DNA of 64,000 bases, taken from NCBI RefSeq assembly GCF_030272615.1, contig NC_081407.1, positions 102,777,897 through 102,841,896 of the forward strand, given 5' to 3'. The position numbers and the translations under genes are program-made. This document shows, piece by piece, positions 37,344 through 47,254 of the stretch; the first letter of the stretch is position 1; each line of letters begins with the position of its first letter. Under the pieces are notes generated by a model, which saw only the letters and a list, made by a program, of their open reading frames with translations, made no database searches and was not told the DNA's origin. This DNA comes from Cryptomeria japonica. Lineage: Eukaryota; Streptophyta; Pinopsida; Cupressales; Cupressaceae.

Positions 37344-38081
37344 ATGTTTGCCAGCCTACTCCCAGCCTATGCCAAAATGGGAGCTTTGGAACAGGGTATG
37401 GAAATCCATCAAAGCATAAAATATAGAGGAATTTTGTCAGATGTAGTTGCAACTGCACAAAATGGATTTGTTGAGAAGGCTTTAGAAACTTTCAAGCAAA
37501 TGCAATCGGCAAGTGTAAAGCCAAATTCCACGACCATTGCTACTATCCTCCCTGCCTGTGCCAAAATGGGAGATTTGGAATAGGGTATGGACATTCATCG
37601 AAGCATAAAGGATAGAGAAATTTTGTTAGATGTTGTAGTTGTAACTGCCTTGGTAGACATGTATTCAAAATATGGAAGCATAGACAGGGCACGTGAACTC
37701 TTTGATAGAATGCCTGAAAGAAATGTTGTCTCGTGGACTGCAATGATTGTTGGGTATGCACACAATGGATTTGTCGAAAAGGCTTTAGACACTTTCAAGC
37801 AAATGACATTGGAAGGCATAAAGCCAAATTCCACAACCTTTGCCAAAATCCTCCCTGCCTATGCAAAAATGGGATCTTTGGAACAGGGTATGGACATCCA
37901 TCAAAGCATAACGGATAGAGGAATTTTGTTAGGTTTTGTACTTGCAAATGCCCTACTTGACATGAATGCAAAATGTGGAAACATGGACAAGGCTCGTGAA
38001 TTGTTTGATACGATGCCGCAAAGAGAGGTGATCTCATGTGAACAATCAACATGCGCGTATACGGGAGGAAGGGATTGCTAA
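37344..38081 (+). pseudogene. PLS-type PPR protein pseudogene
   Basis: Intact relatives bind single-stranded RNA in plastids or mitochondria and guide editing or processing. The frame holds repeats with LLPAYAKMGALEQGMEIHQ, TALVDMYSKYGSIDRARELF, PERNVVSWTAMIVGYA and VKPNSTTIATILPACAKMG, the P, L and S repeats of land-plant PPR proteins. A TAG at 37581-37583 falls in LE*GMDIH, where CAG (Gln) is present in the neighbouring repeat. The first module runs from ILSDVVATAQNGF, missing about 35 residues (the 'ALVDMY...SWTAMI' part) without a frame change. No start, no targeting peptide and no E/DYW end are present: after QREVISCEQS the frame ends at 38081. It is thus an internal fragment with a stop and an in-frame deletion. 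Confidence 0.85.
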
Positions 38082-38269
38082 TACAAAATTGAACACTCAC
38101 TCCTCAATCATAGTTCTATGGTTTTACAAGATTAAACTAGGACAATTAACCACTACATGTATATTTTTTGCAACATGAAACTAAAAACTAGGGCAATTTG
38201 AATCTACCTCCTGCGTGGGATTGCCTTTGATGCGGGTTTGATGTTCTTGGGGGTTGAAGTCTCCACAGA

Positions 38270-39115
38270 TGCCTATGCAGGATTGCAATTCACAAATGAA
38301 TTGCCCGCCTCTTTTTTAATTTTGTAATGGCCGTTGTCATCATAAATTATGACGAACTCGAGCACTTTTTTGAAAAAAAGGAAATTTATCATTGCTAATG
38401 CCTTCTTCATCGAAACCAAATGGGTAATTTCCGTCCGAATTATGACGAATGCAGGCATTTTTTCAAAAAAAATCAAATTTAGCCACAATATACCTTCTCC
38501 ATTGGAAACCTCAGTCAAAAATCTAGTCCAAATGTATTAATAGAAACATCACTATTTGCAGGTGCAAAATAGATGGGTGACTGATACTAATGAATGAAAG
38601 AAGTGGAATGAAGTCTATTGGTCTTTAGCCCTCGGGAGCATGCCCCTATTCCATGATCTGACATTGCTCCCATTTTCGCATAGGCTGGGGGATGTTGACA
38701 GAGATTTACACCTGCCTTATTCCATGAGCCGACATTGCTTGGAGCTGGCATTAATTAGTCAAAATGGTTCACGTGCCTCATCCAAAACCTGGAAGACGCT
38801 TACTCTAGGTGGGAGTACACTACTAGGGCAACAACGTGAGAATTGGAAGAGGTTGCGAAAATGATGTTTGAAATGTCTTGGTCTTTTTTTTTTAAGTAAT
38901 GCCTATTGTCGTCAAAATTTCGACGAACGCGGGCACTTTTTGTAAAAATGCACAAACTTCATTGCCAATTCCTTCTCTATCGAAAACAGATATTGAATGA
39001 TCATCGAAATTCCAACAAATGCGTGTAATTTTTCAAAAAAAAATCAAATTTGTTCACAATATACCTTCTCCATTGGAAACCTCCATTGGAATTTTAGGCC
39101 AAATGCATTAGTAGC
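38270..39115. repeat. Two diverged copies of a roughly 200-bp repeat plus PPR-locus flank
   Basis: The stretches 38340-38535 and 38905-39110 share ATTATGACGAA/ATTTCGACGAA, GC(A/G)GGCA(C)TTTTT, and AAAAAAAATCAAATTT followed by ACAATATACCTTCTCCATTGGAAACCTC. Between them, 38670-38715 matches the strand opposite the PPR scrap at 16060-16105 (GG(C)TAGGGGATGTTGACAGAG), so pieces of the same locus type are present at both sites. Confidence 0.65.
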
Positions 39116-39297
39116 TGCTAGTATACTCCCCTTGAGCAATACATTCCTTCTGATATACTAATATCCTTCCCATGTGTTTTTATCTCGTATTCTCTGATAT
39201 TTTTCACATATATACATACTCCCCCTTTGACACTAATGCCAAAGACCGATGAAAGAATTGAAATAGTTTAGAACAAATGAATGAATACAATCAATTT

Positions 39298-42200
39298 TCA
39301 CTGTAGCTTGACTATCCTCAGAATTTTAGGGTATGCCTTATCCAACAACTCAAGATCTGTATCCCAGCCAGTTTTGAATGTTTCAGAGATGGATACTAGT
39401 CCACTTAGTAAGTGTGCTAGTGTTTCCTTCTCTTTGACATCTATCGATGTGGGTTTAGCAATCATGTCCAAGCACTCCCTCTTATGAACACCCAAAGAAT
39501 TTAATCTAGGACTTACCAGTCCTCTAAGACTTCTTGCCTTGTGAATGATCTTGTCTTTTTCTTTCTCCAAAGCAAAAATTTAGTTCTCCAAGAAAAAAAT
39601 TTGTCCATCAACAGATGTGGTTAGTGTAGTTATTCCATCAAAATAATTAGCAATGTTAGCTATATTATCATATAATTCCTTCAGCTTGTCATCTACACTA
39701 GTGGTAAGAATTTCTATGTTACGACATACTCTATAGATATTTGTACATTGTTTTAAACAAACCTCAATAGGAAAAAGATTTTCCTTAATTTTCTTCTTCT
39801 TTGTATTTATAATATGATCAAAAGCTATTCTCTTAGCTATTGTGAATATATCCAAAGCCTGTCGGTCTGCAATCTATCTCAAAGATTGAAAATTGTTAGA
39901 GGTATGCTTTGTTAGAGTCTTGAGCTTACCAGAAGGGCTTGCTCCATCTTCAATCTGACAGTCAGGTATTAATCTATGCAACATTGTGACCGATTGATCA
40001 ATTATTCCTTTATATGTAGTACCTTCCTTCAGTAATTTCTGAGTAGCCACCATTATCAATTCGGTTGGACTCAACTCAGAGACTGATTTATTCTCAACCT
40101 GAGAAGTGTCAATTACCAAAACCTTTTCCGGTGAGTCGATATTGACTACCAGTATGGACCCAGTTGCTTTTACATTGTCCATCTCAACCTTTTTGCATCA
40201 GTGGCTTCACCACTTGGTGTAGTGTCAGTTACTGTCGTTGGAGTATCATCCACAATATTTACAGTGTCTTGTACATTGCCTTGCTCAAAAATGGTTTGTG
40301 CTAGTATAGACTGTACATTCTCTTTTATTGCCGATTGAGTCTAAATATCTATAGTTACTACCGGTTGTGTCAAAATTGGAGTTGAACTACCCAAAATACC
40401 TTTCCCGTTTGATTTGTCAGGAATGGTGGAAGTTGTTGCCCTTGCAAATTCTTCTTGAGACGTGAGAAAATATGGGTTTTTTCTGAAAGAATTTGGTCCA
40501 ACCCTTACTAGTCTCATTTATCACCTCATTTACTCTCCCCATCATAAGACTTATTTGCCAGGATTTGCTACTCAAAACTGTCCTATTTGTAGTATCTATG
40601 CATCTTTTCATTTGCTCATTGTTTACAACACCACACAATTCCAAAAGTACTACTTCCTTAATCTCTCTATCTCTCTTGACAGCTTCAAGTCTTATAGCCC
40701 CACGTTTATCATACAAGGATAGAGGTATCTCCTTCAAAATTTCAACTAAGGTTTTCTTATAAATGTCTATATACTACAAAATAGCCTCTTCTATTTCATT
40801 TTGCTCATTCTCTACTAAATCTTCATAATATTTTGATACATTTTTCAATATTCCATCTTTTGTGATTTCATCAATAAGCTCAGTACAGGTCATTGTGGTC
40901 TTATCGATTTTAGTATCATCACCTTTCTTCTTTTTGCTTGTGGTTGTCGGTGTAGATGTGACTGGTTTCCTCTTTTGCATAGGCTTCCTTGCTGATGGTG
41001 AAGATGTAGTAGGCTTAGTTGCCTTTCTAACAAGTCTCCTCCTAGGCTTTACCTTCTTCTTCTCTACTAGTGGTTGTACCACTTTCTTCATTTGTACCCT
41101 TCTGAAAGACAAAGGTTCATTATCCTTAGGGTCAGAATTAGAAGTGATAGGGGAAATGCAAACTTGTGGCTTCTTCACTTCTGCAGTACCAACCTCTATC
41201 GGCTTAGTTGTCTGCTTGGATCCAGATCCTAGTTGAGTATCTATCTTATGAATTACATCTTGTACATGTAGACATATTTTTTATTTTCTTCTCTCTTCTC
41301 TTCCTATTAAAACTGGTTTTTACTTCAAGAGCGTTCTCTACTGCTGTACCAAAATGCCCTGTTTTGCCATCTAATGGGGCATCTAACAACATTTTTGCAT
41401 AGAGTTAAAAAATGTTGTCATCTACCTCATATCCAAGCTCTATAGCCCATATTGTCCTTGGTTCAACTCCTTCCATAAGAGTTTCATTAGTTTTTACCAT
41501 AAAACAAATATAAGTGGAATACTTCTTCACAATGTTCTTTGATATTTTCTCTCTTTGCCTCATGTTTTCTTGGAATGTTTTGAAATACCCCCAAAGTTTC
41601 TCATCTCTATCGGTACCAAGATCGGTGATTGCTTCCTTGATATGCATACCTACCGATATGTCATGAGCCTAATGCTTCTTCCCTAGACCAGGTAGCTCAT
41701 TCAAAAAGTAAAGCATTAAACAAACAATCAAATTTCCATATCTAAAAGTGCCTTTCTTGACTCCCTTAATCTTTCCAAGGTTCAAAATTAATTCACTCCT
41801 CATCCATTCACATAAATCATACTTAACATTATTCCTCAGCATCTGATATGCAACATGAATGCATGAACTAGCAACAAAATTTAATTGGTTGGATTGAGCT
41901 ACCTTGTAACCTATTAACATTCTTGCAAAATTTACATAAGTGTTAGTAATTGTGCTTATCCTCATTGATCTACTATTAGAAGTTGCACCGGTGAGTTTTT
42001 TGACCTCATTGTTGGAAATTTTCTTGCCAGGTTCCTGTCTGACCTTGGGTAAGTTGGTGACTGCTTGAATAGCCTCCTTTGTGATCATGTAAGGCCTAGC
42101 TATCTAGATAAATTCATTGTGAACCCTGCTCAAAGCGTATCTAATAACCTCATCTTTGAATTTTGGTATGTACAGAATGTCGGTTAACCCTAGATCCTCA

Positions 42201-42481
42201 ATTGCTTTGTATTATGGTTTGATGGTTCCAGAGTCTCACAGTATCATGGATTGATACATGCTTTTAATTTCCTTTGTGCCTAAATCCTCCAGGGTGTAGT
42301 GAATGTATGCCCTCACATCTTCAACATTTATCATGCCATCAGGAACCCCAGAAAATACTCTCATAGAGTCTTCCTTTTCAGCAATTCCGGGAATGTCCTT
42401 GAATACTATCCTTAACCTATCTTTGAATTTGACAATGGTGGGATTAACAATGAAAGTGGGAGCTAAATATCCATATGCCAT
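39298..42481 (-). pseudogene. Unrecognised protein in pol position, distant member of the 17-27 kb family
   Basis: I do not recognise a known family with confidence. The frame opens with MAYGYLAPTFIVNP at 42481 and is readable upstream to about 42600 across one TGA. It stays in one register to about 41400, then after one indel near 41280 in a second register to 39298. Features: YMITKEAIQAVTNLPKV; a hydrophobic domain with NFARMLIGYKVAQSNQL, LILNLGKIKGVKKG and GNLIVCLMLYFLNELPG; a strongly basic stretch with EKKKVKPRRRLVRKATK (about 41040), likely a nuclear signal or nucleic-acid contact; and a helical tail with repeated LTTSVD. The ITKE block and the hydrophobic domain line up in order and spacing with copy 1 (ITKEVIDTVFELD; LNHGLEKLKGD; YSLLMHLLLYVGQDEG). 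Stops are consistent with CAG, CAA or CGA. Confidence 0.55.
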
Positions 42482-42972
42482 TTCAAAGAATACCTGAAAG
42501 TGAACATTGGTGGAAGGCTGAGTGCTTCAAATAACTGCTCGAAATCCTTTCACAATTCTTTTGCTCACTCTTAACTCGTCTTTTCTTTTCTCTGAATGCT
42601 TGAATGTTTGGTGAGTGAAAATGAATTCACTTACCCCCTTTTATCAGCAAATAAAACCCTAATTTTCTATAATAAATGCTTCACCAACAACCCTATGAAT
42701 GTCAGTTTCATCGTCTTATGCTAGGTGAACCTTCATCGATGATGAACACAACTCTCCAAATCTCCTCAGATCTCTTTCGACGTAATATGCAAGATTTTGC
42801 AATTAATTTGGCAACCCCTAAGGCATATGCATCAATTACCGATGGAGTTTCTTGTCGAAGGAGGAATACCCTGTTCTACTAGTGGAGTTACCAGTGTAGA
42901 TCCATCTCCACTTGGTTCTTCAGATTATCTAACACATCTCTTGGTGTGATCTTGTTGTATTTCATCTACCTT

Positions 42973-43998
42973 CTACTTTCTTTTTTCATTATCATTACTA
43001 ACCGGTTGAGTCTTGCTTCTGCAATACTTAGCAATATGACCTATTTTTTTGCATGCATAACATGTAACATTGTTCTTGTGAATTTCTTTGACATATCCAA
43101 TATCATTTCTTGACCTAGAATGATTAGAAAAATGTCCAAACTTTCCACATGCATGACATTTAACATTCATTCTGTAGTCTTCTGATCTATGACCATATTT
43201 CTTGCAATTTGTGCATTGACTGGGAATGAAATTGTAGTTTTGATTTACTTTATTTCTACATTGTTTAGCCATATGCCCAAATTTGTTGCAAACAAAACAT
43301 ATACCATTGAATTTATAAGCATTAGATTGCCTTACCAGTTTCCTCTGTTCTGATGAGTTCTGCATACTAGTTGTCTGATCTTCATTTGCAGTACTAGAGA
43401 TTTCACCTTGTACAAATTCAAGTCCTCTTGAATCATCAATACATCTTTGTCTTTTCAATAAGTCATCCAGTTGTGCAAAACTGATCCTAAACTTTTCTTT
43501 ATACTCACTTGCAGTAGTCAGATCATCTCTCAAAGTAGTTATTTATCTTTCAAGTTCTTGTTCATTGTTTCGGGAGTGTGCCAAATCAGTTCTCAACAGA
43601 TTATTCTCATGAGTCAATCTGCCATATTCATCAAATTTGTTCTTCATAGATATAACAAGATTATCTTTCTTTTTCTTTATGTCCTCAATATCTTTTGATA
43701 ACCTCATAGTTAGATCTTGCATTTCATTCTTCATGAGCATGTTTGCTTGACTTAGTTTCTGACATTGTTCCTTAAGTGCATTCTTCTTCTCATCATCCTA
43801 GTTTTGCAAAAGTTCTTTTATCTTGGCTTGAGCAGATGATAACCTTTCTTGCAGGATAAAAATGAATTCATTTGCAGAATTCAATTCTTCTTGAAATTTC
43901 AACTTCTTCATCCTTTTAGCATCATAAGCTTCAAGAGCCATCTCAAGTTGTGTCTCCATAGCCATGTTCAAAGATTCTAGTTTCAAGATATTCCTCAA
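42973..43998 (-). pseudogene. C-terminal half of a copia-type Gag with four zinc knuckles
   Basis: Gag binds and packages element RNA. The frame opens with a long coiled coil (SLNMAMETQLEMALEAYD; then GRLTHENNLLRTDLAHS), followed by FAQLDDLLKRQRC, a block typical of the second half of plant copia gags, then knuckles CFVCNKFGHMAKQC, CTNCKKYGHRSEDY, CHACGKFGHFSNHS and CYACKKIGHIAKYC. The second and third have lost their last Cys (to Tyr and Ser). Each loss can be one G-to-A or G-to-C change, respectively. Stops at about 43798 (TAG) and 43543 (TAA) are each one C-to-T change from Gln codons. The N-terminal UBN2 half expected in such gags is absent between the PBS and this frame. The frame ends at 42973 without passing into protease. 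Confidence 0.75.
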
Positions 43999-44024
43999 GA
44001 TGTTAAACTTCTTCCGAGGTACTA

Positions 44025-44037
44025 GGCTCTAATACCA
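44025..44037 (-). other. Primer-binding site, initiator tRNA-Met type
   Basis: The minus strand reads TGGTATTAGAGCC, one C-to-T change from the common plant PBS TGGTATCAGAGCC that is intact in the copia element at 51411. It is separated from the LTR end by two bases. Confidence 0.8.
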
Positions 44038-44039
44038 AT

Positions 44040-44932
44040 TGTTAGGATCCAAGAACATTGAGAGGGTGGGTGAATCAGTGTTCTGCCAATATGAACAGAT
44101 TTTATCCTTTTATACCATACACATATAAACCAGTAAACAAATAAGCATATAAGAAGACGAAAATACACCATCCACATAAATGAACATCATAACACATATA
44201 ATTTATACATGTAAAACCTCAAAGAGGAAAAACCACGGTGGAATTTGTGACCCACAATATCATTTCACTGGCCATATGAAAAGATATTACATATAATGGG
44301 GGTTTGCACTTGCAGGAAGGCACACTTCCTAAAGCATACTGCACATAACTAAAGAGCCTCATTGACTACAAGCTTTCTACTAAATAAAATACTGAAGAAT
44401 GAACTCAAGAATGCATTTTCTATGCCAAATAGAGTTCCTGTTCTAGCTCTGCTCTATACCAGTTCATAAACCCTGAACTACTACTGGTATCCCTTCTCCT
44501 CCAATAATGCTTTCCAATCTATCTACAGATCATCATACAAAATTATCTTCATACATATACTTCACATTATATAGTTATGCTATATTCTCCTATGTCCATA
44601 TCATGTCACTCTCCTATCATATCATATAAAAAAATGACCTAGCAGACTGACCTATATACCAATTACAAATAATATGCCTTATGTCAGCTTACAATACATT
44701 TACAAAAGATATTCAATGTCAGCCTTGACAATAATTACAAAATGATTTACAAAATAAATCCTCCTTGATGTCAGCTTCCAATGAAGTGTTGATGTCAGTG
44801 CCGGTGAAGCCTTGAATGCTCCATAGTCGGTATCTGTCAGTATATGCCTCCTAGTGCTAGTATATGACTTCCATATGATGTTGTTGCCATCAATGACAAC
44901 AAAAATAATCGAATGAGTGTCAATTGCCAACA
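44040..44932 (-). repeat. 5' LTR (893 bp) of the non-autonomous element
   Basis: The plus strand begins TGTTAGGATCC two bases after the PBS and ends GTCAATTGCCAACA. In sense orientation it is TGTTGGCAATTGAC...GGATCCTAACA. Both ends are TG/CA. The target duplication cannot be tested because the left LTR is missing. The expected flank is GTTTG. Confidence 0.75.
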
Positions 44933-45167
44933 GTTTGTACCTCAAGGGCACCTCAATGTCACCTTTGGTCTCATCATCATAAGAACATGACCCCCCTTGA
45001 GAAAGGAAAAATTTCATGCGTTTATTGAATTTTCTTCTAATATTTTGACCTCTAGTTGATATCCCTATTGTAGACCTACTACATTTCTCACTTTTGTTTT
45101 CTATTCCTGCATTTCCCTCACTCGAGGAAGACACATTTGACAAATACCTATTGGGTGGTACATGCAC
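44933..45167 (-). pseudogene. Fragment of a second-gene exon of CACTA copy 2, cut by an LTR
   Basis: The frame reads SKCSRSTIGISTRGQNI-like sequence (RSTIGISTRGQNIRRKF), then KGDIEVPLRYK up to the LTR boundary at 44932. The pattern basic-RG...KG-I-VE-P is reminiscent of the N-terminal part of Transposase_24 proteins, but the copy 1 gene has nothing similar in sequence. Weak call. Coding continues into the LTR only by chance. Confidence 0.35.
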
Positions 45168-46304
45168 TCTATCAAATGAGAGAGTTAGTTGGTAATGAGA
45201 GAGATATTTTGCAAATGAGGGTAATGTTGATGAAGAAGTCGGCCCTAAAGATGATGTTGAGATTAAAATTTGAATAAATCCAACTAGGGCCTGAAGTGTT
45301 GATTAATGTATTATATTTGCTGCTAATGTCAAGGTTTGAAAAACTGAGGAAGTTTGTTTTCCAAGTAATTTTAAAAAAATAAATTGTTTCTATAGGGTGT
45401 ATTGACTTATATCTGTCGATCCATGAGACTGTGCACGATCCTCATCAAAGGGGTTCAAGTTCCTACACATGTAATTCAATTATCTTATGTTAGCTAAAAA
45501 TTACATAGTACACAACATGAACTTTGTAGAAAAAAAGAGTATTAAATAAAAAAAAGATGCTGTCATCACAATCATTGTAATTTTTTTAATTCCTTACCTT
45601 TACTTTATGTAGACTATGCAAGATCCTCAACTAAAGGGTTGACAATGTTTGTAGTCAATGACCTGTTCCCACCAAGGGTGACAACATCACACAAAATATA
45701 TACATGAAATCAACACCATCAATTGAGCATCATAAGAATTACATTTGTAAGTTGATAAACAATAAATACATATATGTATCATAAGCATTATAAGAATCAC
45801 ATATGTATCATCATATATGTAATTGAGCATCATAAGCATCACATATTTTGTCATCATAAACATGTAATCCATCACATATGTATCATAAATCACCATCCAT
45901 CACATAGGTAATAAACAATACATATTCTATAAATAAACACAAAGTTCAAAAAATATCATGTATCATCATAAATATGTAATCCATCACATATGTATTTAAA
46001 ATTAACATCCATCACATAGCTAATAAACAATCCAAATTCCATAAATAAACACAAAGTTAAAAAATATCACATAAATAGTCACTCTCCCTATCTCCATCTC
46101 CTCAGGGTGGCATAGTTCTACTATTAGGACTTGCTAAAGGTGGAACATGAATTAAAAACATTAAAAGGTGCATCATGAATTAATTATGTAATGGCATTAG
46201 AATTCAAAACATATTGAATTAATTATGTAACCATATAAGTCAAATAAATTTCTATCAATAAATCAATATTAAATAGATAATATACTAGTTGCATACCTCA
46301 TACA
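45168..46304. other. CACTA copy 2 spacer with ATCACATATGTATCAT repeats
   Basis: The stretch 45690-46010 is a loose array of CATCATAAGCATCACATATGTATCAT-like words, absent from the shorter matching interval of copy 1 (31250-31480), so it expanded in this copy. No gene is recognised. Confidence 0.55.
46300..46304. other. Copia target-site duplication, left
   Basis: ATACA, identical to the five bases after the right LTR. Integrase-made 5-bp duplication. Confidence 0.95.
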
Positions 46305-47198
46305 TGTAAGGAAGTTAAGTAGCGGAAACAACTTCCTACACTAACCTTGAGAGGAGGGTAATGCAAAACTTTTTTAGATCGTTACAACAGTTACAGAAAA
46401 TAGAAATAGATATAATAGCATTCATACCACAACACAGTAATTTACGTGGGGAAAACCCTTTCGGGAGAAAAACCCCACACTCCAAAAGCAGCTTAATATT
46501 TTATTCAGCAATCAAAAACATATTACAACATACTTGCAGAGCAAGCTCTTCGCAGGAGTACCACTAATCAGAGATTCAGAGGCAACTCAATAGCCATAAG
46601 ACTCTTACACCCAACCTCTATCTCACACACCTCATAAATACGAGATACAATACAAGAAACCGTCAAACGGTATTACAAAACCATGGGCTAAAACCACCCA
46701 ATAAGGTGTAGCCGACCTTATCTCCCTTCTAGATGCCCTATGACATGTTAAAGAACACATCAACACGTGTCGCTCCTTTTTACAGCTCATTTATGTATCC
46801 GATACAAATTATTTTTCCTATTTCAGGAGTACAAACTTCTGGAGGCCATAACTTGAGAACCGGGTGTCTAATTGATGAACCGTTTGAAGCGTCGGAAAGC
46901 TTGCGAAGTGCTCTATCACCTCGTAACTTGTTGTGCCAATTATGACCACTTTTCAGGGCATTTTGGAGCCTCTAAAGCCCTCAAAATTAAGTTTAAACAT
47001 TTTATCGTACCCCTCCAAGACAAAAACTTTAATATCTTCAAAACTAGCTGTGACCTTGCGACGCAACTTTACCGGAATGCTTATCTAGCCAACCAGAAGC
47101 TTCAGGGAGAGTTTTGCACCATTTCATGCTCAAATAAAAACTTACTATAAATAGTAACCTTGCATAAATGCAAGGTTGAGACACCATTTTTCCCAACA
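46305..47198 (-). repeat. Copia 3' LTR (894 bp)
   Basis: Begins TGTAAGGAAG and ends CCCAACA on the plus strand. It contains an inverted repeat CCTTGCATAAATGCAAGG (47159-47176, hairpin) next to ACTATAAATAGT (about 47144-47155). About 30 differences from the right LTR by my reading, nearly all transitions, and no length change. Confidence 0.95.
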
Positions 47199-47210
47199 AA
47201 TCTCCCACTT
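47199..47210 (-). other. Copia polypurine tract
   Basis: The minus strand reads AAGTGGGAGATT immediately before the LTR start TGTTGGG. It primes plus-strand DNA synthesis in this family. Confidence 0.85.
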
Positions 47211-47254
47211 GTCGAACACCTTGCAGGAGCGGAAGGGAATGTCAACACAATGAA

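Larger units (their letters stand above)
39216..44932 (-). mobile_element. Non-autonomous LTR retroelement: partial copia gag plus an unknown protein in place of pol
   Basis: From the right: an 893-bp LTR (44040-44932), a tRNA-Met primer-binding site (44025-44037), a gag-like frame with four zinc knuckles (43998-42973) and a second long frame (about 42600-39298) unrelated to RT, RNase H or integrase. A purine tract, TCAAAGGGGGAGT (39219-39231), marks a 3' end, but the sequence beyond it does not match the right LTR, so the 3' LTR is lost, replaced or diverged. The element appears to sit in the second gene of CACTA copy 2, because a reading frame stops abruptly at 44933. Confidence 0.65.

Noticed and set aside
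37409-38100. Minus-strand frames over the PPR region
   Set aside because: Antisense shadows of the PPR repeats.
44700-44932. Continuation of the CACTA second-gene frame past 44932
   Set aside because: The bases left of 44933 are LTR, so the apparent extension is chance.
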